DNA of 10,739 nt from Bdellovibrionales bacterium RBG_16_40_8 (GTDB lineage Bacteria > Bdellovibrionota > Bdellovibrionia > Bdellovibrionales > UBA1609): NCBI GenBank assembly GCA_001769925.1, contig MEPT01000099.1, forward strand, positions 37,911 through 48,649. The letters are read 5' to 3'. The position numbers and the translations under genes are program-made. Each line of letters opens with the position of its first letter. Within the stretch, counting starts at the first letter, position 1. The notes under the pieces were generated by a model that saw only the letters and a list, made by a program, of their open reading frames with translations, was not told the DNA's origin and did no database searches. Of the stretch, positions 5,828 through 10,739 are shown piece after piece.

Positions 5828-7281
5828 ATCGCCTCGAAGCGCAAGTATATTATGATAAAATGCGTCGACTATTTAATGATTTTCATCGTGTTTCTTTACA
5901 AACTACAGAGCACGAGACTGTGTTCTTGCGCTATCAAACTTTGGCCGATATCGGCACACTACCTCATTGCGCCGAAATCAGTAATCAATATCTACACCTG
6001 CAAGACGGCGATATTGTACTGATGAATGACCCTTACTCTGGCGGCACGCTACTTAGCGCACCAACATTAATTATGGGCATTGGCACACGTACTGCGAAAG
6101 GATCAGTTCCTGCAGAAATTCTCATAACACATCGTTTGACTTTAAAACCGCAAATTGGCCCCGCCAAAACTATCGACGACGAAGGTTTACGAATACCACC
6201 AAGCCCTTTTTATATAAAAGGTAGCCTCAATATCCCCATAATAGAGGCTTTAAATTCTCACCCACAGGCTACAAAGAAGTTTACTGATATTGTTAATCAA
6301 GAAGCGCAAAAATTACTTGCAGTTCGTGAACAAATTAAATCACAAATCAAATCTGGATATTTAGATTTTAGTCGAGCCACTGTTAAGGCCTACTGCAAAG
6401 TAACTGAAAATGAATTTATACGAAGACTCGATGAAATTGGTGAAGGCTTTGGTATTAGCGAAATATCTATTAACAAAAATGAAAATATAAAACTAAGTGC
6501 TGACTACCATGAAGGCCATTTTACGTTTGATTTCTCTGGAACCTCTGCCGGCGAAACCATTTTTCTAACCGACTCTGTTACTTTTGGTACGGTTATTGGT
6601 GCAACAATTAGTCTACTTGAAGAAGGTGTGCCTATAAACTCTGGTATTTTTTCTCGATTTGATGTGAAAACCCCGCGCGGCAGTATGGTAAATTCGTCTT
6701 TTCCGCGACCACTATTTCTGGGCCATACTGACGGCATCAATCTTGTTGCCAATGCAGTTGTGCGCACTTTGGGGACAATATATAAAAAAAGAGCTTGGGC
6801 GACCTCAGGGCTTTCTTATTGTAGCTATCAGTTGCAATTTCGCAGCGGCGTAACTTTTGTTGACTCACTTCCCGTAGGCAGCGGGGCTCACGAAGATCAA
6901 TCAGGTGCCGAAGGCGTTACCCCATGGCTAAGGTTTAAACGCTCACCTTCGATTGAATTTTGGGAGAAAAAATTTCCGCTACAAATTTTAAACACAGGTT
7001 TTCGAAGTAATTCTGGCGGCGATGGCCGCCGCACAGGCGGTAACGGTGTTGTTCGCAGCATTAAACTTCTAGAAGACGCCAAATTGAGTTGGGTTCAACT
7101 ACGAATGCCGCATAAGCCTGAAGGCATTGAGGGCGGTAAATCTGGTCTCGGGCCAGAAATGATTATCATGCGTGCAAGTGGGCAAAAAGAAGAACTCGCC
7201 GCATCTGGGGTACTTGAACTACAAAAAGGTGATGTGCTTACGATTCTTTCTTCAGGCGGCGGCGGCTACGGCCTAAAGTAA
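5824..7281 (+). CDS. hyuB: Hydantoinase B/oxoprolinase-family subunit
   Basis: B-type subunit of the hydantoinase/oxoprolinase family (N-methylhydantoinase B, 5-oxoprolinase C-terminal half, acetone or acetophenone carboxylase relatives). It has 485 residues, a little short of the usual 500-600. Clear landmarks are N-D-P-Y-S-G-G-T (68-75), E-G-L-R-I-P-P-S (120-127), D-F-S-G-T-S (236-241), N-S-G (272-274), S-G-G-D-G-R-R-T-G-G-N-G-V-V-R (397-411), M-P-H-K-P-E-G-I-E-G-G (428-438) and the closing G-G-G-G-Y-G (478-483). The usual A-H-H-x-D-[IV]-G-G motif is replaced by T-H-R-L-T-L-K-P (102-109), and the N-terminal E-R-T-A-F-S-type block is not visible. Either the enzyme uses a different substrate or it has lost catalysis. 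Its ATG overlaps the upstream TGA (ATGA), a typical translational coupling. Convergent with ilvA, 16 nt between stops. Substrate unknown. Confidence 0.85.
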   Translation: MNRLEAQVYYDKMRRLFNDFHRVSLQTTEHETVFLRYQTLADIGTLPHCAEISNQYLHLQDGDIVLMNDPYSGGTLLSAPTLIMGIGTRTAKGSVPAEILITHRLTLKPQIGPAKTIDDEGLRIPPSPFYIKGSLNIPIIEALNSHPQATKKFTDIVNQEAQKLLAVREQIKSQIKSGYLDFSRATVKAYCKVTENEFIRRLDEIGEGFGISEISINKNENIKLSADYHEGHFTFDFSGTSAGETIFLTDSVTFGTVIGATISLLEEGVPINSGIFSRFDVKTPRGSMVNSSFPRPLFLGHTDGINLVANAVVRTLGTIYKKRAWATSGLSYCSYQLQFRSGVTFVDSLPVGSGAHEDQSGAEGVTPWLRFKRSPSIEFWEKKFPLQILNTGFRSNSGGDGRRTGGNGVVRSIKLLEDAKLSWVQLRMPHKPEGIEGGKSGLGPEMIIMRASGQKEELAASGVLELQKGDVLTILSSGGGGYGLK

Positions 7282-7304
7282 AAAAGGGGATATATGCCTA
7301 TCCT
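7281..7304 (-). terminator. Weak hairpin plus U-tract at ilvA end
   Basis: Reading the minus strand, GGATA (7299-7303) and TATCC (7288-7292) form a 5-bp stem with a 6-nt loop that includes the ilvA stop, followed by C-C and a run of six T (ending at 7280-7285). The T run suits a rho-independent terminator, but the stem is short and AT-rich. It could also limit read-through from ilvA into the hydantoinase antisense strand. Confidence 0.3.
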
Positions 7305-8500
7305 AAACGAATCCCTGAACTTTGCAGGGCGTGGCGAATCTCCTCAGCATGAGCCGAATCTTTTGTCTCAAGCACAAACGAAATCAAAGCCTCACGCACT
7401 TGTAGCGATGGGTGCATACGATCATGTGTCACATCAAGAATATTTGCGCCCATGTCGCCAATAATTTTTGCAAGCTTACTGAGCGTGCCCGGGCGATCGA
7501 TTACCACTACACTTATACGTGCCACACGGCCTTTGCGCGAAAGCCCGCGATCTAGAATTTCTCCCACCAAATGAAGATCTATGTTACCACCACTAATAAG
7601 TAGCACGGTCCTATCGCCTAAATCCCATTTTTTACGAAATGACGCCGCCACTGAAACAGCGCCTGCCCCTTCTGCCACCATTTTTGAACGCTCTAATAAA
7701 AACACTATAGCTTCAGCCATTTCATCTTCAGATACAGACATTACATCATCGACATATTTTGCAATAAAATTATCGCACATAAAAGCACTCGGTTTCTTAA
7801 CTGCAATGCCGTCAGCGACAGAAATTCCGCTAGCATCAGTTGGGACTTTTTGTTTATTAAAAAGAGCCAGCATACCTGGCGCGTTTTCGGCAACCACGCC
7901 GTAGACTTTTACCGAAGGCTTCAATGACTTCAAAGCAATGGCGATGCCAGAAATAAGTCCTCCCCCGCCAATAGGTACAACAATTGAGTCTATGGCGGGT
8001 AGACTTTCATATATCTCGAGCCCTAATGTCCCCTGCCCTGCAATTATATGTGGGTCTTCAAATGGATGCACAAATACTAAACCTGATTTTTTCTCAAGCT
8101 CACGTGCATATTCGCTTGCCTCATCATAAGTTTCACCGAAGAGCACAACTTCTGCGCCATAATTTTTGGTCGCCACTTGCTTTACCATTGACGATGTGCG
8201 GGGCATGACTACTGTGGCTTTAACTCCCAATTTAGATGAGCTAAGGGCTACCCCTTGAGCATGATTACCTGCTGAAACAGCAAGCACTCCGCGTTTTTTT
8301 TCGGCTTCGGAGAGTGAAGATATTTTGTTGAGTGCACCGCGAATTTTAAAACTACCGGTTAGCTGTAGATTTTCACACTTTAAATATACTTGTGACCCTA
8401 GTGCTTGTGATGCCGCCATTGAAATTTCAAGCGGAGTCTTGCGCACAACCCCACTTATTACCTCTCTAGCTTTTTTTATATCTTCTAACAAAATTTTCAT
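7298..8500 (-). CDS. ilvA: Threonine ammonia-lyase with C-terminal ACT domain
   Basis: PLP enzyme deaminating threonine (and serine) to 2-oxobutanoate, the entry to isoleucine synthesis or threonine catabolism. PLP Lys52 lies in L-T-G-S-F-K-I-R-G-A (47-56); S-A-G-N-H-A-Q-G (76-83) contacts the substrate carboxylate, G-G-G-G-L (178-182) holds the PLP phosphate, and I-S-G-G-N-I-D (302-308) supplies the serine near the pyridine nitrogen. A single ACT domain covers about 327-400, with R-P-G-T-L-S-K-L at 336-343. The 400-residue length fits the medium form with one ACT module, between TdcB (about 330, none) and E. coli IlvA (514, two regulatory modules), so amino-acid feedback is likely but its ligand cannot be told. 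The ATG is preceded by AGGT at 7-nt spacing. Transcribed alone. 2-Oxobutanoate can yield propionyl-CoA, so it may feed the epimerase pathway at the left; that link is inference. Confidence 0.95.
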   Translation of the reverse strand: MKILLEDIKKAREVISGVVRKTPLEISMAASQALGSQVYLKCENLQLTGSFKIRGALNKISSLSEAEKKRGVLAVSAGNHAQGVALSSSKLGVKATVVMPRTSSMVKQVATKNYGAEVVLFGETYDEASEYARELEKKSGLVFVHPFEDPHIIAGQGTLGLEIYESLPAIDSIVVPIGGGGLISGIAIALKSLKPSVKVYGVVAENAPGMLALFNKQKVPTDASGISVADGIAVKKPSAFMCDNFIAKYVDDVMSVSEDEMAEAIVFLLERSKMVAEGAGAVSVAASFRKKWDLGDRTVLLISGGNIDLHLVGEILDRGLSRKGRVARISVVVIDRPGTLSKLAKIIGDMGANILDVTHDRMHPSLQVREALISFVLETKDSAHAEEIRHALQSSGIRLG

Positions 8501-8546
8501 CGATTATACCTACATGCTTTCTTGGCGCACTCATGACTACTTTATA

Positions 8547-8574
8547 AGTTTATGACCCATGATTTAGCTGTCAA
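8547..8574 (-). promoter_or_regulatory. Promoter of ilvA
   Basis: A perfect TTGACA -35 (8569-8574, minus strand) and TAAACT (8547-8552, 4 of 6) with a 16-nt spacer. A TATAAA (8541-8546) just downstream is at 22 nt and less likely. The transcript would start near 8540, about 40 nt before the ATG. No leader-peptide or attenuator structure is seen in that distance. Confidence 0.45.
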
Positions 8575-8755
8575 TCTATTCAGCATCTTAATCAATCTCT
8601 GCGCAAATCGTCAAACTAGGCTATCCTCCGGCAAGGGATGTCACATGGCAAAATAAAAAAGCCTAAAATTAAAATATGCGATAAGGATTTTTCATACCTC
8701 AGAAATGACAATGAGATGCAAAACTTTCTTATTAAAACAAAAAATCGTTAAATAG

Positions 8756-9184
8756 CTATGCGGCCATTTTTTGACTTTTACTAGTTAATATATTTTGAAC
8801 AGCTTCACGCAGCTCGTGAGAACGAAATGGTTTTGGTAAAAATGCTGGGCATGCGCTTCTAGATTTAAATAATTTAATAAAATTTTCGATGCCAATACCT
8901 GACATTAGAATTGTAGGTAGTGACGGAAATTGTTTTTGACAAATTTCCCAAAGGCGTTTGCCACAAATTGACCCCTCTAAATTTTGATCAAATATCATAA
9001 GGTCGTATTTTCTTGTATGCAAAAGAAAAAGAGCATCGCTGCCAGATGCGCAGCTACTTATTTTTGCATCATTTGAGATAGTGCGTAGATGCGAGCTTAA
9101 TATCTCGCGAAAGTTTTGATCGTCTTCTACAACTAATATTCTAATAGCATCTTTGCCTGAATCCGCATATTTTGTATTCTGCAT
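8756..9184 (-). CDS. Stand-alone response regulator receiver protein
   Basis: CheY-like single-domain receiver of 142 residues with no output domain. The acidic pocket is E20-D21-D22, the phospho-acceptor is Asp66 in L-M-I-F-D-Q-N-L-E-G, the switch Ser is Ser95 in I-L-M-S-G, and the conserved Lys is Lys118 in L-P-K-P-F. All residues needed for phosphorylation are present, so it should be active. Such proteins act as phosphorelay intermediates or by protein-protein contact, for example with histidine kinases, flagellar or developmental targets. No histidine kinase gene is in the window, so it is an orphan. A clear GGAGG (9190-9194) lies 5 nt from the ATG, and a promoter overlaps a perfect palindrome upstream. 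The C-terminal tail after the last helix is short and Lys-rich. Confidence 0.93.
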   Translation of the reverse strand: MQNTKYADSGKDAIRILVVEDDQNFREILSSHLRTISNDAKISSCASGSDALFLLHTRKYDLMIFDQNLEGSICGKRLWEICQKQFPSLPTILMSGIGIENFIKLFKSRSACPAFLPKPFRSHELREAVQNILTSKSQKMAA

Positions 9185-9234
9185 ACGTTCCTCCGTTTAA
9201 TTATGTGCTTATGTCCTGTTACTACTATTATTAT

Positions 9235-9263
9235 ATTTTATTGAACAGTTGATAAATTATCAA
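9235..9263 (-). promoter_or_regulatory. Promoter of the receiver gene
   Basis: TTGATA (9258-9263, 5 of 6) and TAAAAT (9235-9240, 5 of 6) on the minus strand, 17-nt spacer, with transcription starting near 9228 and a leader of about 44 nt. A perfect TATAAT at 9230-9235 overlaps but has no good -35 partner. The -35 box lies inside the palindrome, so a bound protein there would block RNA polymerase. Confidence 0.55.
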
Positions 9264-9265
9264 CT
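9247..9265. promoter_or_regulatory. 19-bp perfect palindrome, probable operator
   Basis: Arms AGTTGATAA (9247-9255) and TTATCAACT (9257-9265) are perfect inverted repeats around one central A. This is the geometry of a binding site for a dimeric helix-turn-helix repressor. It covers the -35 box of the receiver gene and lies about 130 nt upstream of the divergent gene at 9393, so it could control both. The symmetry puts a TTGATA on the plus strand too, but no good -10 follows it. The cognate regulator is not in the window. Confidence 0.6.
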
Positions 9266-9392
9266 TTGGTCTCAAAAAGGTACAAAAAGTATGCCGTAAC
9301 TTTACCCCCCTAAGTTTAATTAGATTTGATACATGATATTAATTATATTTACAGAGTAATACTATTTCGTTGTTATTTCAGATTGAGATTTT

Positions 9393-9911
9393 TTGGCGAC
9401 TACAGTGCCCGATTTGCATACCGATCGCTTTCCGTTTTTACTAGAAGACGATGGGTTCTTAAAGATACGCTCTGAAATTGCTCTTAAATATTATAACTCG
9501 TGTATTCACTCTAGCCAAAACGACTGCATTGATAGTTTTTTAGGTTTTTTAAAACAAAAACCTAGCGAGCATAAGTTGGCGTTTGAAGCTGGGCGGGCCA
9601 CAACTTTTATTTATTTTCATCGCAATGCCTTGCCGTTTTATTTAATGGCTTTAGAAAATTCTAAAAATAGTGATTACTGTAATGATGATCGACTGCCTTT
9701 GGCTGTTGCAAATGCGGTACCCATGGCAACAGAGCAGTTAGGTAGTATGGGTATGAAAATTGCGCGAGACTATTGTTATCCACAAGTAAAAAATTCTTTG
9801 GTTTCTATATTAGAAAAGTACGAAGGTCATAGCCCGCATTTAAAGCCAATTTGTGATTTATTAAAATCTAAAGGCGATTTATCAAAAAATATCGCTACTA
9901 AATGTATGTGA
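9393..9911 (+). CDS. Uncharacterised 172-residue protein
   Basis: No family recognised. The frame is open from a TGA at 9384. The first possible start is TTG at 9393, with a weak GAGA 4 nt before it; GTG at 9405 is the alternative, and the first ATG is far inside. The predicted product is mostly helical and mixed in charge, with no signal peptide or membrane segment. It has six cysteines at about 37, 45, 96, 128, 154 and 171. Notable stretches are L-K-Y-Y-N-S-C-I-H (31-39), F-I-Y-F-H-R-N-A-L-P-F-Y (72-83), A-V-A-N-A-V-P-M-A-T-E-Q (104-115) and R-D-Y-C-Y-P-Q-V (125-132). Periodic codon use and the long frame suggest a real gene. It is divergent from the receiver gene across a 208-nt gap holding the palindrome, so they may be co-regulated. 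Its last 30 nt overlap the convergent doubtful ORF. Confidence 0.55.
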   Translation: MATTVPDLHTDRFPFLLEDDGFLKIRSEIALKYYNSCIHSSQNDCIDSFLGFLKQKPSEHKLAFEAGRATTFIYFHRNALPFYLMALENSKNSDYCNDDRLPLAVANAVPMATEQLGSMGMKIARDYCYPQVKNSLVSILEKYEGHSPHLKPICDLLKSKGDLSKNIATKCM

Positions 9912-10124
9912 AATCTTCAAAATATCATTCTCTGAAGCCCAATGTTCAGAGAGGATGAGTTTTTCTCCAATGAGTTGTGCGCGCGACTCAATTGTTAGCA
10001 CATCTACGCTAGGTGTTGCTCCGGTAAGCCCGTAATTATATGCGCATGTTTTAGTGGCAACACTATATACCCAAGCCATCATCCACCACAAAAAGGTGCA
10101 ACTAATTGCAAAACGTTTCCGCAA
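9882..10124 (-). CDS. Doubtful 80-codon ORF with signal-peptide-like start
   Basis: A minus-strand frame starting at TTG (10124), 16 nt after the stop of the surface-protein gene. The N-terminus M-R-K-R is followed by a hydrophobic, Trp-rich run (residues 5-22), resembling an export signal, then C-A-Y-N-Y-G-L-T-G near 27-35. There is no Shine-Dalgarno at the TTG and no in-frame ATG before codon 15. It ends by overlapping 30 nt of the convergent 172-residue gene. The C-Y-x-G start of the mature part loosely recalls outer-membrane lipoproteins of the LptE type, but no valid lipobox is present, so that is only a note. It could be a remnant or chance frame. Confidence 0.27.
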   Translation of the reverse strand: MRKRFAISCTFLWWMMAWVYSVATKTCAYNYGLTGATPSVDVLTIESRAQLIGEKLILSEHWASENDILKISHTFSSDIF

Positions 10125-10140
10125 TAATCATAAAATCAAC

Positions 10141-10739
10141 TTATCTGCGTGTGCGCGCTGAAACCGGTGCGCCTACGTATAGATTACCAGCCTGATCATG
10201 ACCGGTAACTTTAAGTGAATATAGCGTGTTAGAAGAAAGACCAGTAAGTGTGACTGAGTGATTCGTGGTCAATGTCATATCTTCTACAGTTGATTGATTT
10301 ATCCCTGTATTGCCGCCAAGACCCCACTGAAGTTGTGATGTGGCAGGTTCATTGGTTGTCCATGTTACAGTAATGCTAATTGTGTTGATCGTTAATTGAG
10401 GTGGGCTAGAAGGGATTGGCGGGGTTGTGTCTACGGCCCATGAGTGTGTGACGCCTATTGAATCTTCAGAGCCAAATGTGTCAGTGGCTTTTACGATAAA
10501 ACTATGAGCACCATCGGCTAACCCCTGGTAGCTTATAGGCGATGTACAGCTTGTAAATGATTGTCCGTCGAGTGAACAATTATAACTAGCGGCTGATTGT
10601 GTCGCGCCAAACGTTATGGTCATGTTTGTCAAATTAGTGACTGTCGCAATTGGATTTGTTGCAAGTATAAGTGTTTGAATGGGAGGGGCTACACTAAATA
10701 AGTGCGAGGCGCCAATTGGGTCAAGATTGCCAGCTGAAT
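10141..10739 (-). CDS. C-terminal part of large surface/secreted protein with Ig-like and fibronectin III modules
   Basis: The minus-strand frame is open to the window edge; 198 residues and a TAA stop are visible, and no start is expected inside (the TTG at 10632 lies mid-domain). Visible residues 1-16 (A-G-N-L-D-P-I-G-A-S-H-L-F-S-V) are the tail of one Ig-like module. The next module, about 35-105, has the signature Y-N-C-S-L-D-G (52-58), a second Cys at 64, G-L-A-D-G-A-H-S-F-I-V-K-A-T-D (73-87) and W-A-V-D-T-T-P-P (100-107). A fibronectin type III-like domain follows at about 109-195, with T-V-T-W-T-T-N-E-P-A-T-S and G-L-S-S-N-T-L-Y-S-L-K-V. The two Ig-like tails align with an 86-residue period, showing a tandem array. 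Such proteins are exported or cell-surface adhesin-like. It ends R-T-R-R with no sorting motif seen. The Gly/Ser/Thr-rich composition is typical of extracellular repeats. Confidence 0.8.
   Translation of the reverse strand, partial: SAGNLDPIGASHLFSVAPPIQTLILATNPIATVTNLTNMTITFGATQSAASYNCSLDGQSFTSCTSPISYQGLADGAHSFIVKATDTFGSEDSIGVTHSWAVDTTPPIPSSPPQLTINTISITVTWTTNEPATSQLQWGLGGNTGINQSTVEDMTLTTNHSVTLTGLSSNTLYSLKVTGHDQAGNLYVGAPVSARTRR

Noticed and set aside
8623..8639. Short inverted repeat ATCC...GGAT in the ilvA upstream gap, considered as a terminator.
   Set aside because: Only about 4-5 pairs and no T run follows; neither neighbouring gene ends there.
8638..8751. A 37-codon plus-strand ORF (ATG to TAA) in the gap between ilvA and the receiver gene, Lys/Asn-rich.
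   Set aside because: Short and in AT-rich sequence; AGGG sits directly against the ATG with no proper spacing, and there is no recognisable family. Kept as a note only; the 255-nt gap otherwise holds the ilvA promoter.
9279..9306. GGTA...TACC inverted repeat with a following C run upstream of the 172-residue gene.
   Set aside because: The stem needs a bulge and is AT-rich; no consistent regulatory arrangement with a promoter.
10141..10632. Treating the 163-residue frame starting at TTG 10632 as a complete gene.
   Set aside because: The frame stays open to the window edge and the TTG is in the middle of an Ig-like module, so this is a truncated end of a longer protein.
1..10739. Search for CRISPR arrays, tRNA or rRNA genes, transposases, integrases and toxin-antitoxin or defence modules.
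   Set aside because: No regular repeat-spacer pattern, cloverleaf or recognisable mobile or defence protein was seen; nearly all sequence is explained by the listed genes.

Overview
The window (moderately AT-rich, gene-dense) looks like a chromosomal segment of a Gram-negative bacterium. The minus-strand order cmk, rpsA, sppA, HIT protein, methylmalonyl-CoA epimerase fits the old 'delta-proteobacterial' assemblage, with Bdellovibrionota or Myxococcota-like lineages as candidates. This placement is inferred from gene order and protein character alone and is of low confidence. No transposase, integrase, CRISPR, rRNA or tRNA was seen.

Layout. (1) Positions 1-4419, all minus strand: a compact housekeeping operon read right to left, cytidylate kinase (cmk), ribosomal protein S1 (rpsA), signal peptide peptidase (sppA), a HIT-family nucleotide phosphorylase/hydrolase, and methylmalonyl-CoA epimerase running off the left edge. 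The last four genes abut or overlap (0 nt, 1 nt shared, 20 nt shared). rpsA has its own promoter at the end of cmk and a roughly 90-nt leader with an anti-Shine-Dalgarno sequence and four mutually pairing hexamers. (2) Positions 4445-7281, plus strand: two genes overlapping by ATGA that encode divergent homologues of the hydantoinase/5-oxoprolinase A and B subunits. The A subunit keeps the family fold landmarks but has lost the glycine-rich motifs expected of an active enzyme. (3) Positions 7298-8500, minus: threonine ammonia-lyase with one C-terminal ACT domain, convergent with the hydantoinase pair and with its own promoter. (4) Positions 8756-9184, minus: an orphan receiver-only response regulator whose promoter -35 box sits inside a perfect 19-bp palindrome. 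(5) Positions 9393-9911, plus: an unrecognised 172-residue cysteine-containing protein. (6) Positions 9882-10739, minus: the C-terminal end of a large modular surface protein (Ig-like plus fibronectin type III modules), followed by a doubtful 80-codon reading frame with a signal-peptide-like start.

The left operon couples nucleotide supply (Cmk), translation (S1), membrane protein turnover (SppA) and two small metabolic enzymes. The most unusual items are the eroded HyuA-like partner coupled to a HyuB-like subunit, the palindrome-controlled lone receiver, and the structured rpsA leader. There is no clear evidence of a defence or mobile system.
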